From a virus, in IMG/VR virus record IMGVR_UViG_3300023174_000089, positions 50,874 to 114,873 of that record: 64,000 nt of DNA; one strand, written 5' to 3'. The notes under the pieces were generated by a model. It saw nothing but the letters and a program-made list of their open reading frames with translations. It did no database searches and was not told the DNA's origin. The position numbers and the translations under genes are program-made. This document shows positions 1-7,289 of this stretch, piece after piece (positions within the stretch are counted from its first letter, which is position 1; every line of letters begins with the position of its first letter).

Positions 1-6
1 AGGTCT

Positions 7-1257
7 ATGGGTTACAAAGAAAAGTTTGATCCATTAAATGTTGTTAAATTTATGACCGGGGGCTCTAAGTTTGCAACTGCTCTTTATGGTAGTATGAGTG
101 GCAGAACTCAACAAGATATACAATATTTTGCTGGTACCAAAAAAGCAAAAGAAGTTGGTGGCACCGCTACACGAATAGGTCAATTAGAATCTGATAATCA
201 AGTATTAGATGTTCTCTCCAAGATATACAGTTTGTTAAAAACGACAAATGAAAATAATACTTTGCGTATGGAGAAAGAAGGTAATACACAAGAAGAAAAA
301 GAATTAGAAAGAGAAAAAAGGCATAAAGAATTGATTGCTGCTATTACAGGCAAAAAACAAACTGGCAGCACAGCCGTGCCAACAGCAACTAAGGCTGATG
401 ATGGTTCTGGACTAATATCTACAATTTTAGGAATGGTAACGGGTTTGATTGGTGATGCAATTAAAGGTGTGATGTCTGTTATATCTGGTATTACCAGTTT
501 TATCTCAATGATTACATCAGCATTAGGTGGTGGCGGTGTTGCTAGTATTGGTAAATTATTATTTGGATTAGGAAGATTTTTAGTATTTAATCCTGTTGGT
601 ATAGCTATTGTTGCTGGTACGGGAATAGCACTAGCTATTTGGAAAATGATAAAATCTGAGCCTAGTGAAGAAGCTAAGGCTGAAGCCGCAGGAATAGAGC
701 AGGCTGAAAAAGTTGGTGGTTTTGTTGGTGTAAGAGATGAGATGGATCGCCGTAAAAAATTACCAGAGTATGATAGAACTGTTTTAGAAATAAAAGATTA
801 TGAAAAATCGTATAATGAAGGCCAAAAGTTAAACAATAAACAATTAGAAGGTTTCGCTAAACGTGGACCTGGAGCTTTAGAAGCAGTTGAAGATTATAAA
901 TCAGAGAGAGATAGAGTTCAATCAGTAATTGATTCCAGAAATCAAACTGCAACACCAGTAACACCTCCACCACAAACAACAGAACCCACAGAAAATCCAA
1001 CGATGAGTAGGCAAGATGCTGGCCCAGCACTAATGAATCAGATGAGTGATGCAGTGAGTAAGTTGAATACAGTAACAAGTGAGAATCTAGAGTTGAATTT
1101 ACCAAGCACACCAGAGGCTGTTACTACAGCACAGATAACAAACAATATGAATGTCAATTCAACAAAAGAACAGAAACCGAAAGGTTCTATACCTTCTGTA
1201 AGAAATATGGAAGATTCGTTTCAAAGAATGTTATTAAGCAGTTTACGAGTTGTATAA
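7..1257 (+). CDS. Putative virion-associated protein with hydrophobic core
   Basis: 416 aa; the only substantial plus-strand gene in the window, with AGGT just before its ATG. Residues about 1-60 resemble an N-terminal segment I associate with uncharacterised proteins of T4-like aquatic phages (GGSK, Thr-rich, IGQLE). Residues about 75-115 are charged and helical. Residues about 137-220 are a long Gly/Ile/Ser-rich hydrophobic tract with several possible membrane segments. The C-terminal third is polar and Pro/Thr-rich. Such composition fits a structural or DNA-ejection protein, but no catalytic motif is visible and I do not recognise the family with certainty. Confidence 0.75.
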   Translation: MGYKEKFDPLNVVKFMTGGSKFATALYGSMSGRTQQDIQYFAGTKKAKEVGGTATRIGQLESDNQVLDVLSKIYSLLKTTNENNTLRMEKEGNTQEEKELEREKRHKELIAAITGKKQTGSTAVPTATKADDGSGLISTILGMVTGLIGDAIKGVMSVISGITSFISMITSALGGGGVASIGKLLFGLGRFLVFNPVGIAIVAGTGIALAIWKMIKSEPSEEAKAEAAGIEQAEKVGGFVGVRDEMDRRKKLPEYDRTVLEIKDYEKSYNEGQKLNNKQLEGFAKRGPGALEAVEDYKSERDRVQSVIDSRNQTATPVTPPPQTTEPTENPTMSRQDAGPALMNQMSDAVSKLNTVTSENLELNLPSTPEAVTTAQITNNMNVNSTKEQKPKGSIPSVRNMEDSFQRMLLSSLRVV

Positions 1258-1290
1258 TAAAAAACCCACCATAAAGGTGGGTTTCTTTTA
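1258..1290. terminator. Bidirectional rho-independent terminator
   Basis: Perfect 8-bp stem AACCCACC/GGTGGGTT (1263-1270 and 1276-1283) around the loop ATAAA. It is followed by TCTTTT on the plus strand and preceded by AAAAAA, so a T6 run follows the stem on the minus strand. It lies between convergent genes ending at 1257 and 1303 and can stop both transcripts. Confidence 0.9.
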
Positions 1291-1302
1291 AGTGAAAGAA
1301 AA

Positions 1303-1431
1303 TTACTTCTTCTTTTCTTCTTTCTTAACTTCTGCTTTTGGAGCTTCTTTCTTTGGCTCTTCTTTCTTAGGAGCTTGAGCAAAGGCGGTTACTGCAAATG
1401 CAGCTGCGAGTAGAGATACGAGATACTTCAT
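1303..1431 (-). CDS. Small exported Lys/Glu-rich protein
   Basis: 42 codons. ATG at 1431 is preceded by AAGGAAG. Residues 1-18 are a clear Sec signal peptide (MKYLVSLLAAAFAVTAFA, with AFA before a likely cleavage site). The mature part is about 24 residues of repeated KKEEP/KKEAP units ending in EKKK. Small bacterial periplasmic proteins have this layout, so it may be a host-derived moron. No function can be assigned. It follows gp32 and ends at the bidirectional terminator. Confidence 0.8.
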   Translation of the reverse strand: MKYLVSLLAAAFAVTAFAQAPKKEEPKKEAPKAEVKKEEKKK

Positions 1432-1477
1432 TTTACTTCCTTTCAATCAAAGTTAAAAAATCACAAACAACTCATCA

Positions 1478-2362
1478 TTAATTTTCTTCGGCCAATTTAG
1501 CAAAATAAGCCATGTCATCATCATCTGCTAAATCAGGTTCAACATCAACGGCTTTCTTAGGTGCCTTTGCTTGTTCTTTAACTTGTTCAACAGTTGTTTT
1601 TGCTGCAGGTGTTTCACCATTCAATCCAAGAACTTTGTCAAGGCGTTTCTTTAGATCATCATATGATTTAAATTCTTTGTCACCAATCAACTCTTGCAAA
1701 GAGTGTTGTGATTTCCAAATTGTTTCAAGTTCAGAATCATCTGTCGAAAGAGGAGAAGCAGATTCAAATTCAGACTTATCATAATTCTGATAGCCTTCAA
1801 CTTTACGAATCTTTAGTTTAAAGTTAGCACCTTTCCATAAATCAAATGGGTTAACTGCCTGTTCATCTTCAAACTGAGGATTCATCGCCTCTGAAATCTT
1901 ATCAAAGATTTTCTTGCCATAACGGAACAAGAATACTTTGCCTTCATTCTCAGGATGTTTTGGATCAGATACAATGTAAACATTTGAAACATAGTTTAGT
2001 TTACGTTTTTGTTTGCGAACAATATCTTTATTCGCTTCGATGCCAGAATTCCATAATGTAGAATTATGTTCACAAACAGGACATTTTTCGTCCTTTGTGG
2101 TCAAACAATTATCAATCAACCAACCACCAGGACCTTGGAATCCGTGTGAGAAGATTTTGACCCATGGTAGACTATCTTCACCATCTTTTTCAGATGCGGG
2201 AAGAAAACGGATAGTGGCCATGCCATTACCTGCTTTGTCAACTTCTGGTCGCCAGTAATTATCAGGCTTTTCAGAACCTTCGGATGTTTGAGAGAGTGCC
2301 TCGATTGCTTTAGATAGTTTGTCGAGGTTGCCAGATTGGCGTTTAAGATTTGCAAAACTCAT
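1478..2362 (-). CDS. 32: Single-stranded DNA-binding protein (T4 gp32-like)
   Basis: 294 aa, about the size of T4 gp32 (301 aa). It coats ssDNA during replication, recombination and repair and recruits gp59 and other replisome proteins. The N-terminal basic LKRQSG motif (residues 6-11) matches the cooperativity 'LAST' region. A zinc site is visible as H73, C86, C94 and C97, matching the H-X12-C-X7/9-C-X2-C pattern. The C-terminus is acidic (DDDD near 280), as needed for partner binding. AAGGAAAT precedes the ATG. It has its own promoter at 2427-2455. T4 gp32 represses its own translation through a leader RNA; whether this one does is unknown. Confidence 0.97.
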   Translation of the reverse strand: MSFANLKRQSGNLDKLSKAIEALSQTSEGSEKPDNYWRPEVDKAGNGMATIRFLPASEKDGEDSLPWVKIFSHGFQGPGGWLIDNCLTTKDEKCPVCEHNSTLWNSGIEANKDIVRKQKRKLNYVSNVYIVSDPKHPENEGKVFLFRYGKKIFDKISEAMNPQFEDEQAVNPFDLWKGANFKLKIRKVEGYQNYDKSEFESASPLSTDDSELETIWKSQHSLQELIGDKEFKSYDDLKKRLDKVLGLNGETPAAKTTVEQVKEQAKAPKKAVDVEPDLADDDDMAYFAKLAEEN

Positions 2363-2426
2363 AGTATTTCCTTTCGTATAAACGGAATATTAACGGTGTA
2401 TAAAACGACTTATCCACAAACAACTC

Positions 2427-2455
2427 ATTATATAATAGTATTTATCCAATGTCAA
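2427..2455 (-). promoter_or_regulatory. Promoter of the ssDNA-binding protein gene, with late-type box
   Basis: The minus strand shows TTGACA (2455-2450), a 17-bp spacer and TATAAT (2432-2427), a consensus sigma70 promoter. Inside the spacer is GATAAATA (2446-2439), close to the T4 late -10 box TATAAATA, so the gene may be transcribed early and late. The -35 overlaps the 3' end of the upstream phosphatase gene. Confidence 0.85.
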
Positions 2456-2940
2456 GCATACATCTTCAAAATACCAATGGTAGTTAAGGCATCCGTGTGA
2501 AGTATACCAATACCACCATCTGTTCTCCATTGATCAATGTTTTGTGAAGTGTCATCAATCAATAGATAATCTGGTCGAGCATATGTTCTTTTCAATCTTT
2601 TACCTGGTACCAGGTTAACAGGAAACTCAATGTTGTGTTTCTTTAACCAATCTATCTTCTGTTCTCTAATTTCAGCATCACGTTTCTCGGAAGATGTTGA
2701 TGATAGAATTTCAGTAGGCAGGGGTAACGACCTTAGATAGTTAATTAATGTCAAAGCATCAGGCATTAAATCCAACTTTGCAAATTCTCTATCAGCAATA
2801 AACATTGTGAAGAACTTGTCAAAAGTTTTATATGTGTCTGCGTCCCTTGGAGCAATTTTATATAATTCTTTATATCTCTTGTCAAAGTCAGCGATTACAC
2901 CGTCCATGTCAAGATATATTTTTGTAACTTTAGTATGCAT
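2452..2940 (-). CDS. HAD-family 5'(3')-deoxyribonucleotidase-like phosphatase
   Basis: 162 aa. The HAD motif I DMDGV is at residues 11-15 with nucleophile D11 and acid/base D13. Motif II is near ILSSTSS (about 98-104) and motif III is LLIDDTSQN (about 126-134). The size and short cap fit the NT5C-like family, which dephosphorylates deoxynucleoside monophosphates or small phosphometabolites. Its 5' end overlaps the helicase-loader gene by 11 bp, so it is probably co-transcribed. The substrate cannot be told from sequence. Confidence 0.85.
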   Translation of the reverse strand: MHTKVTKIYLDMDGVIADFDKRYKELYKIAPRDADTYKTFDKFFTMFIADREFAKLDLMPDALTLINYLRSLPLPTEILSSTSSEKRDAEIREQKIDWLKKHNIEFPVNLVPGKRLKRTYARPDYLLIDDTSQNIDQWRTDGGIGILHTDALTTIGILKMYA

Positions 2941-3544
2941 TTTCTTTTATTTTTTCTTTCAAAATTTGTTTGAACTTATTTTTATCATAATGTAAAAATG
3001 GTTTATACTTTACACATTTCATTTTAAAATTTGGCCAAACAATGTCATCATATATTTCTTTTTCCCACATTGGAAAAAAATTCATTAAATCATCCAAAAT
3101 AACCAGTGTTTCTATCGAAATGTCACCGTGTTGAGCATATTGCATCAATTTAGGAAATTCATTTTTATTTGCAATCAATAATTCATTTGGATTATCAACA
3201 TTTTCTAACAGTTTAATTATATCATTTTCAAAGGTATAAGTCAAGCTTTGTTGCCGTTTTTGCCACTTCTTGTAATTATCTTCGGCTTCTGGACCAAGTA
3301 TATCACCAATCCATTGGACATTATCTACCAAAAAATTGGCAATATAATAATCTCGTAATTCTGTCAATCCAAATTTACGTGATAAACGATAGAATGAATA
3401 CTTGTCTTTTCTGGTAGAGAATGTGGTTTTGCTGACATTGGTTTTACCTTTATATTTGATATAATCATAACTATCTGAGGTAAAATGCAACTTCAACGCA
3501 TGAAACATTGCGAAAGCGGCAAAGCCCGAATTTTCAACTGTCAT
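2930..3544 (-). CDS. 59: Helicase loader (T4 gp59-like)
   Basis: 204 aa, similar in length to T4 gp59 (217 aa). Shared features: YDYIKYKGK near the N-terminus (T4: YDVIKYNW), the TRKDKYSFYRLSRKFG segment (T4: KRRDKYFFQKLSEKY), WIGDI in the middle and IVWPNFKMK near the C-terminus. gp59 binds gp32-coated forks and loads the gp41 helicase. Both partners are in this window (1478-2362 and 62589-63977). The gene lies 1 bp from the gp33 gene. Confidence 0.9.
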   Translation of the reverse strand: MTVENSGFAAFAMFHALKLHFTSDSYDYIKYKGKTNVSKTTFSTRKDKYSFYRLSRKFGLTELRDYYIANFLVDNVQWIGDILGPEAEDNYKKWQKRQQSLTYTFENDIIKLLENVDNPNELLIANKNEFPKLMQYAQHGDISIETLVILDDLMNFFPMWEKEIYDDIVWPNFKMKCVKYKPFLHYDKNKFKQILKEKIKENAY

Positions 3545-3545
3545 A

Positions 3546-3767
3546 CTATAATGGTAATCTAGATGTTTTCTTCAACATATTATTGTCTTGCGCTTCTTCT
3601 TTGATTTTAGCTTTGAGCGCAGGTGAGATTAGTGTTGCTGCTACTTCAATTTCCAAACCTGTTTCTTTACAATGATGGCAGATTGCATCCATATAACCTA
3701 ACCGATGTTCTACCACCAATTCTTCAATCATCATACTAAATTTTTTTATTTCATCACGGGTGGGCAT
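3546..3767 (-). CDS. 33: Late transcription co-activator (T4 gp33-like)
   Basis: 73 aa, shorter than T4 gp33 (about 112 aa) but like cyanophage gp33. Conserved features are the SMMIEELVVEH helix, GYMDAI, the TGLEIE..A segment and the C-terminal block AKIKEEAQDNNMLKK ending in LPL. gp33 binds the RNA polymerase beta flap and links the late sigma factor gp55 to the sliding clamp. Its presence implies T4-type late transcription, consistent with the NATAAATA boxes seen here. Confidence 0.85.
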   Translation of the reverse strand: MPTRDEIKKFSMMIEELVVEHRLGYMDAICHHCKETGLEIEVAATLISPALKAKIKEEAQDNNMLKKTSRLPL

Positions 3768-3769
3768 AT

Positions 3770-4312
3770 TTAAATTCTACTATAAAATATATGATTACCT
3801 ATTTTTGTTACAACCTTATTTCTATTCCAACCAGGATTTACATAAGTTGCGTGGTAATACAACGCATTTGTTTCTGCTATCTTATCATGTAAAACTGGAA
3901 CTGTCAATGCTCTTTTTGCAATTAAATGAGATTCTTCCCATCTATACCGATCATGAATGTGTACCATTTCTTTGACCATACAAGTCCATGAGAATTGGCA
4001 AACTGTTCTTAAATTTTGATCAGTTGTTTTCTGATAAACAACCGAACATATATCTTTAGGGAAAATGCCACTATTTACACGGTTCAATGTGACCTGTGCT
4101 ACGGCTAATTTACCTTCATATGTTTCGCCTGCTGATTCATAGTAAATGTTTTTAGCAAGGCATTCTACTTGTTTCTGATAATCTGCTGCAACTTGTTTTT
4201 GTGTTGCAGTTGTAACAAACTCTCTCGATAGAGTTGGTGCTGTGTATACGATTGTCAATACTGCTAATACTACTGCTAATGTGTTAAACTTCTGTGTGTT
4301 AAATTTAAACAT
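3770..4312 (-). CDS. SleB-type cell-wall hydrolase, membrane-anchored
   Basis: 180 aa. A hydrophobic segment at about residues 9-28 is a signal-anchor or cleavable signal. The remainder is a Hydrolase_2 (SleB/CwlJ) domain: NIYYESAGE with the catalytic Glu, AVAQVTLNRV, Cys residues at CSVVYQ and QFSWTC, and ALYYHATYVNPGW near the end. These enzymes cut peptidoglycan. The N-terminal anchor suggests Sec-dependent export, as in signal-arrest-release endolysins. A second, unrelated GH19 lysin is at 42383-43009. Confidence 0.9.
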   Translation of the reverse strand: MFKFNTQKFNTLAVVLAVLTIVYTAPTLSREFVTTATQKQVAADYQKQVECLAKNIYYESAGETYEGKLAVAQVTLNRVNSGIFPKDICSVVYQKTTDQNLRTVCQFSWTCMVKEMVHIHDRYRWEESHLIAKRALTVPVLHDKIAETNALYYHATYVNPGWNRNKVVTKIGNHIFYSRI

Positions 4313-4365
4313 CTTTCTTCCTTATTGATTACGGCAGCCAAACATCTGACTGCCTTGGTCTCCAA

Positions 4366-4644
4366 TTACGAATTTGTTTTCGTTTTTACTTTAACTTCAG
4401 GTTGTGGAGTGGTTTGAGAAACGAATTGATTGAGAGCTTCCGCTTTCTTTACAATTTCATCTTCTGTGGGAAATGCCGGTAAGGCAGGGTAGTCAGGTGA
4501 TGTTGTACCAGCAATTTTAGCTGCATCGACCTGTGTATGCCATTGTTGCTGTAGAGAATCACGTTTGGTGTGAAAATCATCAGTTAGCATATCTTTGGCC
4601 ATTTTTAAGAGTTCTAGCCGTATCTCGTATGGTGTCATACTCAT
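4366..4644 (-). CDS. Conserved phage hypothetical protein
   Basis: 92 aa, start supported by AAAGGAG 7 bases upstream. The N-terminus (TPYEIRLELLKMAKDML) resembles a small helical protein common next to structural or replication genes in T4-like cyanophages. The rest is helical, and the last 15 residues are Lys/Thr-rich. Function unknown. It lies directly downstream of the tmRNA coding piece. Confidence 0.8.
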   Translation of the reverse strand: MSMTPYEIRLELLKMAKDMLTDDFHTKRDSLQQQWHTQVDAAKIAGTTSPDYPALPAFPTEDEIVKKAEALNQFVSQTTPQPEVKVKTKTNS

Positions 4645-4704
4645 TTACTTCTCCTTTTGTGTGTTGTGTGTGTTATCAGCGAAATGTGTGTGCTGATACA
4701 TTAT

Positions 4705-5030
4705 ATAGGCCAGGTGATTCTGTTGCTAAGTTCACCTGGTGAAACTCCGCTTACCGTTTAGGCAGCAAGTGCAAACTTATTATCGTTAGCGTTTAATTTA
4801 ATTTGCTTCTTCGGCCGAGTATCTTCAACCCTAACGTCTTTAGCTTTGACGATTCTCCATTGTTCTAATTATTGCTATGTCGAATCTAGGCACCCCCATC
4901 AGAAGTATATTGCCACATTTGTGTTTGCTACCAAGAACCTGGTTCGTCAATATACTTTTGGTGGAGGTGGTGGGAATCGCACCCACGTCCACAACAACTT
5001 TGAAACAACTTCTACGAATTTCCTAGAATT
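4705..5030 (-). ncRNA. ssrA: Two-piece (circularly permuted) tmRNA
   Basis: In transcription order the 3' acceptor piece comes first (about 5030-4959), then an intervening loop (4958-4898), then the coding piece (4897 to about 4705). Acceptor piece: T-arm stem CCCAC/GTGGG (4982-4986, 4970-4974), 3' acceptor strand CACCTCC (4969-4963) and encoded ACCA ending at 4959. Coding piece: starts GGGGGTG at 4897, which pairs with CACCTCC and gives the G3-U70 alanine identity pair; then ATTCGAC; then the tag frame GCT..TAA at 4790-4758, reading ANDNKFALAA. Helix P2 is 4867-4875 with 4991-4999. A hairpin follows the tag (4710-4739). The intervening loop has a perfect 10-bp stem (4903-4912 with 4948-4957), as expected for a processed permuted precursor. 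Outer ends are approximate. Role: rescue of stalled ribosomes and proteolytic tagging. Confidence 0.95.
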
Positions 5031-5119
5031 AATAATGTTGCCATAACTAAAGCAACACCACCAATCCAATAATTAAATCTATTTACTTTTTTTTGTTCTA
5101 CACAATCTTTACTAGGCAT
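5012..5119 (-). CDS. 35-residue membrane miniprotein
   Basis: ATG at 5119 follows AGGAAGGA at good spacing and overlaps the upstream stop as TAATG, so it is probably translationally coupled. Residues about 18-32 (IGGVALVMATLLILG) form one membrane segment after a polar, Lys-containing N-terminus. The last codons run into the presumed 5' part of the tmRNA acceptor piece. Function unknown. Confidence 0.6.
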   Translation of the reverse strand: MPSKDCVEQKKVNRFNYWIGGVALVMATLLILGNS

Positions 5120-5247
5120 TACAGAATCCTTCCTAACAACCAAATGATAAAAAGAAAACTTAAACCACCAGCCAATACTTTTAGAGCCCCGATTTGTCTT
5201 GCGTTCTGCTCGGGAGTGCAGAGTTTTTTCCAATATTTGTTTTGCAT
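5119..5247 (-). CDS. 42-residue membrane miniprotein
   Basis: ATG at 5247 with AGGAA upstream. The N-terminal half is basic and polar (MQNKYWKKL..EQNARQIG). Residues about 22-39 form one membrane segment ending in WLLGRIL. The stop overlaps the next start (TAATG). Upstream is an AT-rich hairpin with arms CCTATATAAGT and ACTTATAATAGG (5252-5281). No known family recognised. Confidence 0.6.
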   Translation of the reverse strand: MQNKYWKKLCTPEQNARQIGALKVLAGGLSFLFIIWLLGRIL

Positions 5248-5294
5248 AGTGTTCCTATTATAAGTGTTTATACTTATATAGGCAACCAGCTTAC

Positions 5295-5954
5295 TTAATA
5301 TTTACCACTTTTCTCATAATATGAAATGGCGTTGACTAGACCTGTGATGTGGTCCTCGGTCTTTTGTTTGAATACGATTGGATGGTTATTCTCAACGGCC
5401 ATAATGATTACTAGGTCGTGGATAGGTTCACCTATCAACTCCTCATACATCAACGCATAGGCGCTTGTTTGCCAAAAATAATCTTCAATATCTTCATGGC
5501 TTTTAACTTTTTTGGATGTTTTGAAATCAATTACCGAAAGCACACCATCAAATTCGGCAATACAATCTACACGACCTGCCATATTCAATTGTTTTGACCA
5601 AAGTGCCTGTTCTTGGTAATGAATGTTATTAATACGATTCAGGTGTGGTTTAATTGATAAGAACATTTCATGTGCATCAGGCATCACATTACCCAAATCT
5701 TCATTATTCAAATATCGTTCACATAGTGTATGAACATTTGTACCACGAGAAGTTGCTTTCTTGGTAATTGCATTAGCAACATCATCACCTACTTTATTAC
5801 GCCATGCTTGAAAGATGTGTTTCTTTTGAGCACCAATCACTGTAGTGACTGATGGTAATTTTGTACCATCAGGCAGTTTGTAGAATCGTCTACCATCAGG
5901 AAAAGTTTCTGATTGTAAATCTTGTAATTGTTTTGGTGGGCAGTAATTAAACAT
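5295..5954 (-). CDS. PD-(D/E)XK (RecB/Cas4-like) exonuclease
   Basis: 219 aa. The nuclease core is visible as GRVDCIAEFDG followed by VIDFKTSKK (about residues 127-149: catalytic Asp, then D-x-K) and a preceding His/Glu-containing helix (NVHTLCERYLN, about 74-84). The N-terminal SVTTVIG segment is typical of phage exonucleases annotated as Cas4-like or T4-like cyanophage exonuclease. Probably degrades or processes DNA ends during replication or recombination. It overlaps the upstream oxygenase gene by 8 bp. Confidence 0.88.
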   Translation of the reverse strand: MFNYCPPKQLQDLQSETFPDGRRFYKLPDGTKLPSVTTVIGAQKKHIFQAWRNKVGDDVANAITKKATSRGTNVHTLCERYLNNEDLGNVMPDAHEMFLSIKPHLNRINNIHYQEQALWSKQLNMAGRVDCIAEFDGVLSVIDFKTSKKVKSHEDIEDYFWQTSAYALMYEELIGEPIHDLVIIMAVENNHPIVFKQKTEDHITGLVNAISYYEKSGKY

Positions 5955-6726
5955 TTTTTTTCGTCAAAAACTTTTCTTTTAATCTATCAAATAATGCTAT
6001 ATCTTCTGGTGTAAGAGTAACAGCATCTACATTTTTTCTATATTCTTTTGCTTGATTCTCAACTTGAAAGATATTCCCATAATATTTGAAATTTTTGGTG
6101 ATTTGCCTTGTGTCATAGGCATCCATAATTATATGATAACGATCTTCATCTGAATCATTTCTAATTTGGTGCCACAAATTCACCCACAGAATATAAACTG
6201 AACCATCAGCTGGCATATGTAGATTTTCACCTTGGCAGATATGCACACATTTCTTATTTGTAATTAATGGAATATGAATTCTTGCCATATAGTTATTTGT
6301 GTCTGAATCTTTATGAACCAAAGATTTTGAATGTGCCTGTAAACAAGATACCCTTGCTCGTCTAGGATAAAACCCTAATGATTCCAAATCATCCAACACT
6401 TCTTTAATATAACCAACACATCCTGCTGTTGGATTTTTATGTTCAAATCCTTCTGCGACATTCATATATTTCATGGCTTTATAATTATATTGGCCATTTG
6501 GAAAAAATACATCATTTGTTTCTTTATCATCAGAATGATAAACTTCCCAACCATCTCGCCAATCACCAGTTCTAGACAATAATGTCCAACCACCAAAGCC
6601 ATGGTATTCTAGTGTTTCAAATTCTTCACCTTGAATCTGTTGTTTACCAAGAGTGAATACATTATTCTCAACCTCTTTTCTCAATCGGTCGATATCAACT
6701 TTATAATCCAACTTTTCATACCACAT
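5947..6726 (-). CDS. Aspartyl/asparaginyl hydroxylase-like 2-oxoglutarate oxygenase
   Basis: 259 aa from ATG 6726, chosen because AGGAAA lies just upstream and it overlaps the upstream stop (TAATG); a longer non-ATG start adds 11 residues. Double-stranded beta-helix signature: H138-x-D140, then R149-x-H-x-P-L, W182 and H186 followed by DEDRYHII (R196), the order seen in Asp/Asn beta-hydroxylase-type enzymes (iron ligands H, D, H; Arg for 2-oxoglutarate). Such enzymes hydroxylate protein Asp/Asn or small molecules. It sits in the cluster with a Cys/Asn-repeat protein and a radical SAM maturase. Confidence 0.82.
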   Translation of the reverse strand: MWYEKLDYKVDIDRLRKEVENNVFTLGKQQIQGEEFETLEYHGFGGWTLLSRTGDWRDGWEVYHSDDKETNDVFFPNGQYNYKAMKYMNVAEGFEHKNPTAGCVGYIKEVLDDLESLGFYPRRARVSCLQAHSKSLVHKDSDTNNYMARIHIPLITNKKCVHICQGENLHMPADGSVYILWVNLWHQIRNDSDEDRYHIIMDAYDTRQITKNFKYYGNIFQVENQAKEYRKNVDAVTLTPEDIALFDRLKEKFLTKKNV

Positions 6727-7289
6727 TATAAGTTTCCTGTTTCTTTTAAAATTTGACACACATCTTGATAATAATACTGTGTACCTAGAGTAATGGCAAG
6801 CCTTTCACTCAAAACATTATTTGGTTTTACTGCGTGTGGTCGTGTTACATCAAGTAACCACACTTCATTATCTTTTGCGATGAATGATTCTGTTTTTTCC
6901 AAATCGTCCTCTTGGTAGATAAATCCATTGGTTTGATTATCTATCTGATAGGTATTTGGTTGTTCATCTTTAAACTTATAAAACTGTGTTAAGCAATTTT
7001 CAGTTTTTATATAGAAGTTAATTGTTGAATTTATACCACTATCGGTGTGAGGAGGTATTGAATGGTTCACTTTCATTAAAGACATGAAGAAGTCTTTACG
7101 ACATCTTTCCGGCAAAACAGAATATATTTGTGGATGTAATAATGAATTCAAGTTTAAATATTGTATGCCTTTAAATTGGCCATCAATATTTACACCGTAA
7201 GATATTTGAACATCAAGTGGTTCATAACCAGGAACAATGAAATTGTTTTTTAATTTAACAAAACTACTTCTTTGATTTCCATTCTTCAT
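6726..7289 (-). CDS. Second 2-oxoglutarate/Fe(II) oxygenase-like protein
   Basis: 187 aa. A possible metal triad is visible: H81-x-D83 in PPHTDSG, H152 in RPHAVKP, and R163 in RLAITLG as 2-oxoglutarate anchor. It lacks the DRYHII block of its neighbour, so it belongs to a different oxygenase branch. It overlaps both neighbours (26 bp at its start, TAATG at its end). Substrate unknown. The cluster context suggests a protein or peptide, but a nucleobase or sugar is also possible. Confidence 0.7.
   Translation of the reverse strand: MKNGNQRSSFVKLKNNFIVPGYEPLDVQISYGVNIDGQFKGIQYLNLNSLLHPQIYSVLPERCRKDFFMSLMKVNHSIPPHTDSGINSTINFYIKTENCLTQFYKFKDEQPNTYQIDNQTNGFIYQEDDLEKTESFIAKDNEVWLLDVTRPHAVKPNNVLSERLAITLGTQYYYQDVCQILKETGNL

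Noticed and set aside
4846-5046. Plus-strand 66-aa frame over the tmRNA
   Set aside because: Coincides with the permuted tmRNA, and its product (TFGGGGGNRTHVHNNF) is just the T-arm/acceptor read on the other strand.
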